A stretch of DNA of 64,000 nt from Sporosarcina sp. HYO08 (lineage in GTDB: Bacteria; Bacillota; Bacilli; Bacillales_A; Planococcaceae): assembly GCF_001563475.1 (NCBI RefSeq), contig NZ_LPUT01000030.1, positions 1 through 64,000 on the forward strand, given 5' to 3'. The notes below the pieces were generated by a model that worked only from the letters and a program-made list of their open reading frames with translations, had not been told where the DNA came from and made no database searches. The number at the start of each line of letters is the position of its first letter. Position 1 is the stretch's first letter. Positions 1-8,681 of the stretch are shown one piece after another. The position numbers and the translations under genes were made by a program.

Positions 1-388
1 TCTAGCGAAAGCTGTCAAGTGCGGTCTTTCACTTGACTGGTTTCGCTGGATACAGGACACTCCATGAATGGATGTTGTTCTGAAACAGACTTAACTTTTT
101 TGTGTCCAATATATTGACGTAGATCCAATTGTTGAATTTGGCTAATAGTTCACTTGAGGATCTCTTATTCAACCATCGGGTGATATCTTCCGAGAAATAA
201 GCATGTTTTTAGAAGAGTGTATCGGATAAAAAGTATAAAAAGAAGTAAGCTTGTCTTTCTTTTACCTGGTCTTTTGGCAAAAGATGAATCAGTCATCGGA
301 GAAATTTGGAGAGATTAGTTTTTGATTTAAGGCAATAACTTTTTAGTTTATGTAAGTTTCCTTAAATCCTTAATCCTTAACTCTTCTA
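1..388. other. Non-coding stretch with one imperfect hairpin
   Basis: No convincing gene is seen here on either strand. An 18-nt imperfect inverted repeat lies at 4-21 and 30-47 (ends AGCGAAA and TTTCGCT) around an 8-nt loop. It has no T-run, so it is not an obvious terminator. It may be the end of something lying outside the window. Confidence 0.4.
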
Positions 389-1055
389 TGTAGCCCAGCA
401 ATAATCCCTTTTACTTTATAATAAACTCGAAACATCTTGTCCCAGCCGTTTAAAACAAAGTCCTGTACCCAAAATCCCTGAAACCCTTGTCACTACTCTC
501 TTTCTTCAATCTCGAACGTAAAGAACTTCTTTTTAAACAGAGAAAAACGTGAACAAAAAGCGTGGGAAAAGGCGTGAAAAGTGATCAAAACGTGGCCAAA
601 AATGTGTGAAAATGAGGGAAAGATGAAAGACTTTATTTTAAACGGCAACGAAGGAATGCGGGTTTGGATGGGGTGAAGGTGAAGGAGTATTTTTTAAATG
701 GACAAAAATGTAGCTCAGCAATAAACCCTTGCACTTTACAATAAACTCGCAACATCTTGTCCCAGCCGTTTAAAACAAAGTTCTGTACCCAAAATCCTTG
801 AAACCCTTGTCACTACTCTATTTCTTCTTTCTCGAACGTAAAAATCTTTATTTTAAATCGAGAAAAACGTGACCAAAAAGCGTGAGAAAAGCAGTGAAAA
901 GTGGTCAAAACGTGACCAAAAAAGTGTGAAAATGAGGGAAAGATGAAAGACTTTATTTTAAACGGCAACGGTGGAATGCGGGTTTGGGTGGGGTGAAGGT
1001 GCAGGAGATTATTTTAAATGGACAATGATTTGTAACTTTGCAATAAACCTTTGAA
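389..1055. repeat. 320-bp tandem duplication with a truncated third copy
   Basis: Copy 1 starts at 389 (TGTAGCCCAGCAATAA) and copy 2 at 709 (TGTAGCTCAGCAATAA). They align over about 320 bp with scattered substitutions. A third copy begins at 1031 (TGTAACTTTGCAATAA) and loses similarity after roughly 25 bp. In each copy, short A-runs recur about every 10-12 bp (near 545, 556, 568, 578, 588, 600 and 610, and again near 865-930), separated by GTG-containing words. No open reading frame spans the unit. Confidence 0.85.
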
Positions 1056-1207
1056 CCTCCCGCCACTTAAAATGTTCCGTTTTGAAGCGGGGGGGTTCTG
1101 CCACATGGACAAAAGCGTTCCCATAAGAAAAGTGGGATACACCAATATTTTGCAATTTGTTGCAAGAATCACTTTTGTCAAATTTGGTAGGCGAAAAATT
1201 GTCTTAA

Positions 1208-1232
1208 TTGTGTGAATGACTGTCACCAATTA
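1208..1232. repeat. 25-bp imperfect direct repeat, left copy
   Basis: This 25-mer (start TTGTGTGAATGACTG) matches 22 of 25 positions of a second copy at 2789-2813. Together they bracket the triple-RidA gene with its leader and terminator. Confidence 0.6.
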
Positions 1233-1270
1233 TACATAAGAAGTATGTAGTGAAAAAGAAGAAAGATTGC

Positions 1271-1308
1271 TATAATTGCCCCTAGAGTAACCACTTGAGC
1301 GGTTACTC
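1271..1308 (+). promoter_or_regulatory. Possible promoter and inverted-repeat operator of the RidA gene
   Basis: A perfect -10 hexamer TATAAT lies at 1271-1276, but the -35 region is weak. Just downstream is a perfect 8-bp inverted repeat, GAGTAACC (1285-1292) and GGTTACTC (1301-1308), spaced by 8 bp. This would fall at about +2 to +25, a typical repressor position. The half-sites resemble those of the LacI operators at 12553, 12661 and 13990, but the spacing differs. Confidence 0.4.
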
Positions 1309-1446
1309 CTTCAAGCTTCGTAGCAGAAATCAGGCATTCAAGCCTTCATATAATTAGGCTGCGTAGTTAAACCAAAACATCACTTACTCAAAAAAGAAGT
1401 CTGTGTCTAGTGAGAATTGGAATTCATCTAAGAGGGGAATAAGATC

Positions 1447-2715
1447 ATGAGCGACTATAACGCAGTATTAGCAAGAAATACGGAAAATGCACCAATAAGT
1501 TCTCTATATTCACAAACTGTAGCTTTCTCTCATTACAATAACCTTTCAGCTCAATTACCTATCGAACCCGAAACTGGTAAATTGGTAGCTGGTGGTATAA
1601 AAGAACAGGCTGAACAGTGCTTTAAAAATATCAAGGCAATTGTAGACAGTATTGATCATGTGATGAGCGATGTTGTTAGAATTACTGTATTCGTTAAGGA
1701 TATCAAAGATATTGACGCTGTAGATGAAGTTTATAAAACATTCTTCACAACTTATGTTCCTACACGGACGGTAGTCGCAGTGGCAGATTTACCTATGGAT
1801 GCTTTGGTGCAAGTCGAAGCACTTGTTTCACACGGTGAAGGTACAATTCCAAACGCCCCACAAGCAGGCGATCTCATAAAACTTACAAATAACACGGCAA
1901 ATGCACCAATATGTGCGCTATCTACACAAACTGTGTCATTCTCTCATTACAATAACCTTTCAGCTCAATTACCGATCGATCCTAAAACGGGTAGATTAGT
2001 AGTTGGCGGTGTAAAAGAGCAGGCTGGACAGTGCTTAAAAAATATCAAGGCAATTTTAGAAAGTATCGACGTTCCTTTTGACGATATTGTGAAGATTAAT
2101 ATCTTCCTTAAAAACCTTTCAGATCTTGAAGCCGTAGACGAAATTTATACAACATTTTTCCCAGACTCGGCAATCGCAAGAGCCGTAGCCTATGTCCCTG
2201 CACGTACAGTAGTTGCAGCTTCAGCTTTACCGATGGATGCTTTGGTACAAATTGAGGCAGTGGTGTCACATGGAGATGGTACACCTCCACAAGCTATTGA
2301 AGACAGACATGGCATCGTTATCTGGGCAAACAACACTGAAAATGCACCAAAGAGTTCTCTATCTACACAAACTGTAGCGTTTTCTCATTACAATCACCTT
2401 TCAGCACAATTACCTTTGGATCCCCAAACTGGTGAATTGGTAGCTGGTGGTGTAAAAGAGCAAGCTGAACAGTGCTTGAAAAATATGAAGGCAATTGTAG
2501 AAAGTATCGACCACGATCTGGACGATGTAGTTAAAGTAAACATCTTCCTTGAAAATATCGAGGATATGGATGCGGTAGACGAAGTTTACACAACATTTTT
2601 CCCAGGCGGTGTTCCTGCACGAAGAACAGTTGGCGTATCAGCTTTGCCTCATGATGCTTTAATCCAAATCGATGCAGTTGTATCAAATGCTGAAGGAACA
2701 CCTCCACAAGCATAA
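1447..2715 (+). CDS. Triple-domain RidA (YjgF/YER057c/UK114) family protein
   Basis: The 422-residue protein consists of three tandem RidA-like domains, about residues 1-140, 141-288 and 289-422. Ordinary RidA is about 125-130 residues and forms a homotrimer that hydrolyses reactive enamine/imine intermediates of PLP enzymes. The substrate-binding arginine of the PAR-TVV motif is present in every domain (R107, R253, R392/393). The nearby acidic residue is Glu, Glu and Asp (E124, E270, D409). Domain 2 has an insertion of about nine residues (PDSAIARAVAY, 239-249) just before its PAR motif. Start ATG follows AGAGGGG. The gene stands alone with its own leader and terminator. The RidA call is secure; enzymatic activity is inferred. 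Confidence 0.9.
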   Translation: MSDYNAVLARNTENAPISSLYSQTVAFSHYNNLSAQLPIEPETGKLVAGGIKEQAEQCFKNIKAIVDSIDHVMSDVVRITVFVKDIKDIDAVDEVYKTFFTTYVPTRTVVAVADLPMDALVQVEALVSHGEGTIPNAPQAGDLIKLTNNTANAPICALSTQTVSFSHYNNLSAQLPIDPKTGRLVVGGVKEQAGQCLKNIKAILESIDVPFDDIVKINIFLKNLSDLEAVDEIYTTFFPDSAIARAVAYVPARTVVAASALPMDALVQIEAVVSHGDGTPPQAIEDRHGIVIWANNTENAPKSSLSTQTVAFSHYNHLSAQLPLDPQTGELVAGGVKEQAEQCLKNMKAIVESIDHDLDDVVKVNIFLENIEDMDAVDEVYTTFFPGGVPARRTVGVSALPHDALIQIDAVVSNAEGTPPQA

Positions 2716-2734
2716 TAGGCGCCATCCCTAAAAT

Positions 2735-2775
2735 AAGAGCCTTTCACCCATAAAAGTGGTGAGAGGCTTTTGGAT
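2735..2775 (+). terminator. Terminator of the RidA gene
   Basis: A 14-nt stem (AAGAGCCTTTCACC with GGTGAGAGGCTTTT) closes a short loop and is followed by a T-rich stretch. Confidence 0.8.
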
Positions 2776-2788
2776 TTTGTCTAGGAAG

Positions 2789-2813
2789 TTGTGTAAGTGA
2801 CTATCACCAATTA
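2789..2813. repeat. 25-bp imperfect direct repeat, right copy
   Basis: This is the partner of 1208-1232 (22 of 25 identical), placed directly after the RidA gene terminator. Confidence 0.6.
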
Positions 2814-2884
2814 AATTCAAAAGAACAAATTCCTTGTTGAAGTTTGTTCTTTTTTATATGTTAAAATGCTAAGAGGTGATCATA

Positions 2885-3706
2885 TTGAATGTAGTGATTA
2901 TTGGATGTGGAAATATAGCAACTTATGTTGTCAATTCAATTGTAAATGGAGAGACTAAAGGGATAAAGTTACATACAATTGTCGGCACACCTCGTCGAAC
3001 AGACTATCTACAGGAACTGTCAGCCCATGCTAACTGTCATTGGACAACGGATATTGACAGTTTGGAATGGGATGAAATTGATGTAATGATCGAGGCTGCG
3101 GGACAACAAGTGGTCAAAGATCATTTGCTGACCTTTGTTAAAAAAGGGAAACATGTTTTAGTGATTAGTATTGGCGCCTTAGTGGATCAAGACTTTTTTC
3201 AAACTGTCTATACAGAGGCTAAAAAGTCTGGAAGCCAAATTCTACTTCCTTCTGGAGCGATCGGGGGACTTGACGCCATCCGAAATGCTGCGATGGGCGA
3301 ATTACGTTCAGTTGAACTCACAACGAAGAAACATCCCGACTCTTTAACAGGCGCGCCTTATATTATAGAAAATGGAATTGACATGGACCATCTAACAGAG
3401 GATCTTGTACTTTTTCGGGGAAGTGCGCTTGAGGCGGCAAGTGCTTTTCCGGAGAATTTAAACGTAGCGGCCGCCTTAAGTCTTGCGGGGCTCGGACCTG
3501 AACGAACGATGGTAAACATCATTGCAAGCCCTCATATTGAAATGAATACGCATGAAATTCAGGCAACGGGAAACTTCGGTAATCTTTATTTTAGATTCGA
3601 AAACAAACCATCGCCTGAGAATAGGAAATCTAGTTATCTTGTAAATTTAAGTGTCGTCAGAACGTTGGAGGATTTTTGTAGGAACGGCGGTTTGTTTTAT
3701 AATTAA
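2885..3706 (+). CDS. Aspartate dehydrogenase-like NAD(P)-binding protein (NadX family)
   Basis: The 273-residue protein has an N-terminal Rossmann motif (VVIIGCGNIA) and the conserved blocks of L-aspartate dehydrogenase/DUF108: PSGAIGGLDA in the middle, then FPENLNVAAALSLAG, then an HIEMNTHEI segment. Known members oxidise L-aspartate to iminoaspartate, either for NAD synthesis or for aspartate breakdown. The TTG start at 2885 is preferred because AGAGGTGA ends five bases upstream; a GTG nine bases earlier sits inside that ribosome-binding site. No nadA or nadC neighbour is present, so a catabolic or amine-handling role is as likely as NAD synthesis. The RidA protein upstream handles imines, which makes the adjacency suggestive, but the two genes are on separate transcripts. 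Confidence 0.75.
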   Translation: MNVVIIGCGNIATYVVNSIVNGETKGIKLHTIVGTPRRTDYLQELSAHANCHWTTDIDSLEWDEIDVMIEAAGQQVVKDHLLTFVKKGKHVLVISIGALVDQDFFQTVYTEAKKSGSQILLPSGAIGGLDAIRNAAMGELRSVELTTKKHPDSLTGAPYIIENGIDMDHLTEDLVLFRGSALEAASAFPENLNVAAALSLAGLGPERTMVNIIASPHIEMNTHEIQATGNFGNLYFRFENKPSPENRKSSYLVNLSVVRTLEDFCRNGGLFYN

Positions 3707-3824
3707 GTCAGTTGGAATGTGAAACAAGCAATTCCGGGAAATCCTTAATTATACAATTGGTTATAATAGCATGAATAGGGGAACTTTATTTTATCAAGTG
3801 TCCCATGAATGAAAGGATTCGAAT

Positions 3825-4793
3825 TTGAAGATGAAAGATAATTTTTGGCATGAGTTACCACGGCCGTTTTTTGTACTGGCACCTATGGAAGATGTGACGG
3901 ATGTTGTTTTTCGTCATGTTGTAAGTGAAGCAGCGAGACCGGATGTATTTTTTACGGAGTTTGCGAACACGGAAAGTTATTGTCATCCAGAAGGGAACGA
4001 AAGCGTGCGTGGCCGTTTGACTTTTACAGAAGACGAACAGCCAATTGTCGCTCATATATGGGGAGACAAGCCCGAATACTTTAGGCAAATGAGCATTGGG
4101 ATGGCAGAACAAGGATTTCGGGGGATCGATATTAATATGGGGTGCCCCGTGCCGAATGTAGCAGTAAAAGGAAAGGGAAGCGGTTTGATCCTTCGTCCGG
4201 AAGTTGCAGCGGAGATCATCCAGGCAGCAAAAGCAGGAGGATTGCCCGTCAGTGTGAAAACGAGGCTTGGTTATAGTCATGTAGACGAATGGCGTGATTG
4301 GTTAACACACATATTGCAACAAGACATCGCCAATCTTTCCATTCATTTGCGTACACGAAAAGAAATGAGCCAAGTCGCTGCGCATTGGGAACTGATACCG
4401 GAAATTAAAAAACTTCGCGATGAAATCGCACCGGATACCCTTTTGACCATTAATGGAGACATTCCAGATCGCCAAACCGGTCTGGAACTCGTAGAGAAAT
4501 ATGGTGTGGACGGGGTTATGATCGGGCGCGGTATTTTTAAAAATCCATTTGCCTTTGAAAAAGAGCCAAGGGAACATAGCAGTGAGGAATTGCTCGATCT
4601 GTTAAGGTTGCAGCTCGACCTTCACGATCGCTATTCAAAAGAAAGCGAGCCCCGTCCATTCAAACCACTTCATCGCTTTTTTAAGATCTATGTGAAAGGT
4701 TTCCGTGGAGCGAGTGAATTAAGGCATCAATTGATGAGCACATCATCAACAGATGAAGTGCGTGCGATGCTTGATCAGTTTGGGGAAAAGTGA
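3825..4793 (+). CDS. tRNA-dihydrouridine synthase family protein
   Basis: The 322-residue FMN-dependent (beta/alpha)8-barrel protein opens with LAPMEDVTD. It carries the catalytic-cysteine loop NMGCPVPNV and the phosphate-binding segment [13 protein letters not shown], all typical of Dus enzymes that reduce uridine to dihydrouridine in tRNA. Length is normal for the family. The TTG start at 3825 is seven bases after GAAAGGA; an ATG six bases further in is possible. The gene is monocistronic and ends in two successive terminators. Which tRNA position is modified cannot be read from the sequence. Confidence 0.88.
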   Translation: MKMKDNFWHELPRPFFVLAPMEDVTDVVFRHVVSEAARPDVFFTEFANTESYCHPEGNESVRGRLTFTEDEQPIVAHIWGDKPEYFRQMSIGMAEQGFRGIDINMGCPVPNVAVKGKGSGLILRPEVAAEIIQAAKAGGLPVSVKTRLGYSHVDEWRDWLTHILQQDIANLSIHLRTRKEMSQVAAHWELIPEIKKLRDEIAPDTLLTINGDIPDRQTGLELVEKYGVDGVMIGRGIFKNPFAFEKEPREHSSEELLDLLRLQLDLHDRYSKESEPRPFKPLHRFFKIYVKGFRGASELRHQLMSTSSTDEVRAMLDQFGEK

Positions 4794-4810
4794 ATAACAT
4801 GAAATAATTT

Positions 4811-4861
4811 GAAAGGTGCCTGTGTTCGTTTATTATTGCGTAGGCACCTTTCATTTTTTTT
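4811..4861 (+). terminator. Terminator of the dihydrouridine synthase gene
   Basis: A perfect 11-bp stem (GAAAGGTGCCT with AGGCACCTTTC) is followed by a run of eight T after one A. Confidence 0.88.
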
Positions 4862-4890
4862 GCATCTACGACTGCTAATTTAACAATTAC

Positions 4891-4933
4891 AACTGCCAGC
4901 TACTTATTAACTAAAGTGCTGGCAGTTTTTTGT
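4891..4933 (+). terminator. Second tandem terminator hairpin
   Basis: A perfect 10-bp stem (AACTGCCAGC with GCTGGCAGTT) is followed by a T-run. It backs up the preceding terminator and insulates the pst operon. Between it and the Pho box (4934-5096) nothing else is recognised. Confidence 0.8.
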
Positions 4934-5096
4934 TTAACGTATATAGACTCTTGAAAAGGGGAAATTAAAACAAATAAAGATCCCTCATTCAAGAAGGATC
5001 AGCAAGCTCCATCTTCAAAGCGCTTAATAGGCATGAAGTTTGTTTTTAAGATTCAGAAAATTATTTTATCGTAAAATTTAAAACGTGTAAAGAGAA

Positions 5097-5155
5097 TTTA
5101 CAAAACCTTTACAAAAACCCTTATTTAAATTTACAATTCGACATTATTATTTACA
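5097..5155 (+). promoter_or_regulatory. Pho box and promoter of the pst operon
   Basis: TTTACA occurs at 5097-5102, 5108-5113 and 5130-5135. These starts are 11 and 22 bp apart, matching the 11-bp-phased TT(A/C)ACA direct repeats bound by PhoP in Bacillus. The skipped position at 5119 holds a degenerate CCTTAT. A candidate -10 TATTAT follows at 5145-5150 and another TTTACA at 5150-5155. Induction under phosphate starvation is inferred. Confidence 0.8.
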
Positions 5156-5186
5156 AAGGTTAATAAATCATGTTGGAGGTACAACT

Positions 5187-6029
5187 ATGAAATTTATTAG
5201 GAATATAACGAAAGGGCTATTGGTTATTTCCTTAGCAGTCATACTCACTGCATGCGGTAATAATAATAAAGAAGACACCGGATCGTCAAAAGAAGGTTTA
5301 GCTACAATCGCTATTTCTGGGTCTACTTCCGTAGGGCCTTTGGCTGAAAAATTAGCCTTTAAATATGAAGAAAACAACGATGTCAAAATAGAGATTAACC
5401 AGATTGGATCATCGGCTGGTATCACAAATGCAATCAATGGCGTATCTGAAATCGGTATGGCTTCCCGTGATTTAAAACAGGAAGAGATCGACAGTGGGTT
5501 AAAAGAAATAGTCATTGCTTATGATGGAATTGTCGTCGTAACTCATCCAACAAATAAGGTGAAAGATCTTACACTGGAACAAGTGAAGACAATATTCACT
5601 GGTGAGGTGACAAACTGGAAAGAGCTTGGCGGTGATGACATGGAGATTGTGGTTGTTTCTCGAGAGGACGGCTCAGGTTCCCGTGATGCATTCCAGGAAA
5701 TTGTTGACTTCTCATCAGGGGAGCTTGTGAGAAGCGCTATTATTGCAAGTGGAAACGGAAATATTAAAACGACTGTTGCAACAAATAAGCATGCCGTAGG
5801 TTTCATCTCCTTCGAATATATCGATGAGTCCATTTCAACGATTGACATTAATGGAGTGGAGGCAACAGCTGATAATGTTCTACAGCAAAAATATAAACTA
5901 GCGCGTCCATTCTTATTCGTCAACAAAGAAGAGAATCTAACGGATGCAGGACAACAATTCATCGATTACATTTTAAGTCCGGATGGACAAGCCATTGTTT
6001 CTGAAACCGGTGCGATACCGATTAACTAA
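5187..6029 (+). CDS. pstS: Phosphate ABC transporter substrate-binding lipoprotein PstS
   Basis: The 280-residue lipoprotein has a signal peptide ending in the lipobox LTAC (lipidated C23). The mature part carries the phosphate-binding signatures ISGSTSVGPLAEKLA, GMASRDLK and SREDGSGSRDAF, characteristic of PstS. It captures inorganic phosphate outside the membrane for PstCA. ATG follows GGAGG with normal spacing. It is the first gene of pstSCAB-phoU, directly behind the Pho box. Confidence 0.96.
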   Translation: MKFIRNITKGLLVISLAVILTACGNNNKEDTGSSKEGLATIAISGSTSVGPLAEKLAFKYEENNDVKIEINQIGSSAGITNAINGVSEIGMASRDLKQEEIDSGLKEIVIAYDGIVVVTHPTNKVKDLTLEQVKTIFTGEVTNWKELGGDDMEIVVVSREDGSGSRDAFQEIVDFSSGELVRSAIIASGNGNIKTTVATNKHAVGFISFEYIDESISTIDINGVEATADNVLQQKYKLARPFLFVNKEENLTDAGQQFIDYILSPDGQAIVSETGAIPIN

Positions 6030-6084
6030 ATGGTGAATCGAATTTACGTCTGTCTTGTAAAAGGAATCTTGGAGGAATGCAGCC

Positions 6085-6999
6085 ATGACAAGCCCACCTA
6101 TTGAAAAAACGAACATAGGTAACGGTAAATCAAATAAAAGAAAATATCTGTTGGAAAGTTTATCATCAAAACTTTTCTTAATCTGTGCACTTCTATCAGT
6201 GTTGAGTTTGTTGTTAATCGTCGGATTTGTATTTTACAGAGGTGCTCATCCGTTTATAGCAGGAGGTTATAGCTTTTTCGACTTCATTTTCGGGGTAGAT
6301 TGGGTGCCAAGTGAAGATAAATTTGGGATATTCCCAATGATTGTCGCTTCTATTTATGCAACAATTGGCGCATTAATCATCGGGGTACCCATCGGATTAT
6401 TTACAGCAATCTTCTTATCAGAAATCGCACCTAAACGAGTTGCAAAAATGATTTCACCGGCCGTCCAGTTGCTTGCCGGGATTCCATCTGTTCTATATGG
6501 TGTTTTTGGACTTGCTATTATCGTGCCATTTTTGCAAGACAATTTTGGCTTAGCGAAAGGGCAAAGCTTATTGGCTGTCATTTTGGTATTAGCGATCATG
6601 ATGCTTCCAACAATTGTTACGGTGGCTGAAACGGCAATCCGTGCGGTTCCAAAAACGTATCGAGAGGGCTCTTTGGCACTTGGGGCTTCTGAAATCGGCA
6701 CCATTTTTAAAGTGGTCGTACCGGCAGCCAAGTCCGGTATTATGGCAGCCATTGTTTTAGGTTTAGGTAGAGCGATTGGGGAAACGATGGCGGTTATTTT
6801 GGTAGCAGGAAACAGTTTAATCACGCCTACAAGCCTGACAGACAGTGTCCGCCCGTTGACAACTAATATTGCTTTGGAAATGGGGTATGCTGCTGGCGTA
6901 CACCAAGAAATGTTATTTGCAACAGGTATTGTATTGTTCTCCTTTATTTTGATTTTAAATTTTGTTTTAGCAAAAATTAGCGCAAGGGGTGCCAAATAA
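6085..6999 (+). CDS. pstC: Phosphate ABC transporter permease PstC
   Basis: The 304-residue membrane protein has a first transmembrane segment near residues 30-50 and the usual PstC layout. It carries the EAA-type loop that contacts the ATPase (YREGSLALGASEIGT) and a conserved GLGRAIGETMAV segment. It forms the phosphate channel with PstA. Its stop codon is directly followed by the pstA start, with one intervening base. Confidence 0.95.
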   Translation: MTSPPIEKTNIGNGKSNKRKYLLESLSSKLFLICALLSVLSLLLIVGFVFYRGAHPFIAGGYSFFDFIFGVDWVPSEDKFGIFPMIVASIYATIGALIIGVPIGLFTAIFLSEIAPKRVAKMISPAVQLLAGIPSVLYGVFGLAIIVPFLQDNFGLAKGQSLLAVILVLAIMMLPTIVTVAETAIRAVPKTYREGSLALGASEIGTIFKVVVPAAKSGIMAAIVLGLGRAIGETMAVILVAGNSLITPTSLTDSVRPLTTNIALEMGYAAGVHQEMLFATGIVLFSFILILNFVLAKISARGAK

Positions 7000-7000
7000 G

Positions 7001-7825
7001 ATGAGAAATTTTAAGGATAACTTATTGCGCGGGCTTTTATGGTTTTCAGCATTCATAACGGTCGCTATTCTTGTGCTTATTGTAGGATATATTTTTTATA
7101 AAGGGTTCCCTCTCATTAATTTCGAATTCATCTTCGGCGATTATTCACCAACAGGCGGCGGTGGCATTTGGCCAATGATTGTTACAACCGTGTATACAAT
7201 TGTGATTTCACTGGTGATTGCAACGCCTATTGGAATTTTGGCAGCAGTGTATCTTCAAGAGTACGCAAAGCAAGGGCGGCTTGTCAGAACAATCCGTTTT
7301 GCGACAGAAAGTTTAACAGGGATCCCGTCAATCATCTATGGATTGTTCGGAGCGGTATTCTTTGTGACGACTTTAAAGCTCGGTATGTCAATCATCGCTG
7401 CATCATTAACGTTGACCATTATCGTATTGCCAGTGGTCATCCGAACAACAGAAGAAGCATTGAAAACAGTGCCCAAGGCGTATCGTGAAGGTTCTTTAGC
7501 TTTAGGAACAACGAAACTTCAAACACTGATCAAAGTCATCTTGCCAAGTTCGATGCCTGGAATACTATCAGGAATCATTCTTTCAATGGGAAGGATTATC
7601 GGTGAGTCGGCTGCGATATTTTTAACTGCTGGAACAGTAGCAGCGATGCCCGCAAGCATATTCTCCTCTGCAAGGACATTAACGGTTCACTCCTATTTAG
7701 TGACACAGGAGGCAGGAGATATTCAGCTTGCAGCTGCAATTGGAATTGTGTTAATCATTATTATCTTGATTTTGAACTTCTCGGCTACGTTTATATCTAA
7801 GAAATTAAATAAAGCAGATTATTAA
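7001..7825 (+). CDS. pstA: Phosphate ABC transporter permease PstA
   Basis: The 274-residue permease partners PstC. It has an N-terminal transmembrane helix, an EAA loop (YREGSLALGTTKLQT) and SMGRIIGESAAIF. ATG 7001 is preferred, nine bases after AAGGGGTG. A GTG twelve bases earlier lies in that ribosome-binding site and would overlap pstC. Confidence 0.95.
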   Translation: MRNFKDNLLRGLLWFSAFITVAILVLIVGYIFYKGFPLINFEFIFGDYSPTGGGGIWPMIVTTVYTIVISLVIATPIGILAAVYLQEYAKQGRLVRTIRFATESLTGIPSIIYGLFGAVFFVTTLKLGMSIIAASLTLTIIVLPVVIRTTEEALKTVPKAYREGSLALGTTKLQTLIKVILPSSMPGILSGIILSMGRIIGESAAIFLTAGTVAAMPASIFSSARTLTVHSYLVTQEAGDIQLAAAIGIVLIIIILILNFSATFISKKLNKADY

Positions 7826-7892
7826 TTTTGCACGACTAGGGTAGAGAGTTACTTGAGCGCACTTAGAAGCGAAGGAGGAAAATGGATCACTT

Positions 7893-8660
7893 ATGAAGCA
7901 GTCAGAAGGAACAACGAAGATTAGCGTGAAAGACTTGGATCTATTTTATGGAGATAAACAAGCATTATTTAATGTATCATTAGATATTCAAGAAAAGAAA
8001 GTGACGGCATTAATTGGACCATCCGGTTGTGGAAAATCGACTTTTCTACGAACGCTAAACCGGATGAATGACCTAATCGACGGGGTGAAAATCAACGGAG
8101 ATATTGTCATCGAAAACGAAGATATTTATAAATCGAATGATGTCATTAAACTGCGTACAAAAGTCGGAATGGTATTCCAAAAGCCGAATTTATTCCCGAT
8201 GAGTATCTATGACAATGTTGCGTATGGACCTCGGGCGCAAGGGATTAAAAGTAGGAAAGAATTGAACAAAATTGTTGAGGAAAGCTTGCGTGGTGCTGCG
8301 ATTTGGGATGAGGTAAAAGACCGTCTTAAGTCATCGGCGCTCGGTCTATCAGGCGGTCAGCAACAAAGAGTATGTATTGCCCGTGCTATTGCGATGAAAC
8401 CGGAAGTTATTCTTATGGATGAGCCCACTTCGGCACTAGACCCAATCTCAACCTTAAAGGTTGAAGAATTGATTGCACAATTGAAAAAAGACTATACAAT
8501 TGTAATAGTGACACACAATATGCAGCAGGCTGCAAGGGTATCGGACAAAACAGCTTTCTTCCTAAGTGGCGAGATTATTGAATATGATGTCACAAATTCC
8601 GTCTTTTCAAATCCGAAAGACCAAAGAACGGAAGATTATGTAACGGGTCGTTTCGGTTAA
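7893..8660 (+). CDS. pstB: Phosphate ABC transporter ATPase PstB
   Basis: The 255-residue ABC ATPase has Walker [10 protein letters not shown], signature LSGGQQQR and Walker B VILMDEP followed by the SALDP D-loop. The [10 protein letters not shown] stretch is typical of PstB. The ATG is 14 bases from the strong AAGGAGG at 7872-7878. A four-codon frame (ATG 7882 to TGA 7894-7896) lies at the ideal distance from that site and overlaps the pstB start as ATGA, so pstB may be translated by coupling. Confidence 0.95.
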   Translation: MKQSEGTTKISVKDLDLFYGDKQALFNVSLDIQEKKVTALIGPSGCGKSTFLRTLNRMNDLIDGVKINGDIVIENEDIYKSNDVIKLRTKVGMVFQKPNLFPMSIYDNVAYGPRAQGIKSRKELNKIVEESLRGAAIWDEVKDRLKSSALGLSGGQQQRVCIARAIAMKPEVILMDEPTSALDPISTLKVEELIAQLKKDYTIVIVTHNMQQAARVSDKTAFFLSGEIIEYDVTNSVFSNPKDQRTEDYVTGRFG

Positions 8661-8681
8661 GTAAATGAAAGGGTGACTTTA

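Noticed and set aside
389..1055. CRISPR-like array
   Set aside because: The repeat unit is 320 bp, tandem and without spacers.
1212..1226. GTGA-ATGACTG-TCAC as a possible FNR box
   Set aside because: The spacer is 7 bases; it is better explained as part of the 25-bp direct repeat.
1014..1229. 71-codon minus-strand frame in the leader of the RidA gene
   Set aside because: It has no recognisable domain or good ribosome site and overlaps the end of the tandem repeat.
3855..4280. Long minus-strand frame
   Set aside because: It is a shadow of the dihydrouridine synthase gene.
6354..6995. 213-codon minus-strand frame
   Set aside because: It is a shadow of pstC; low-complexity residues and no start signal.
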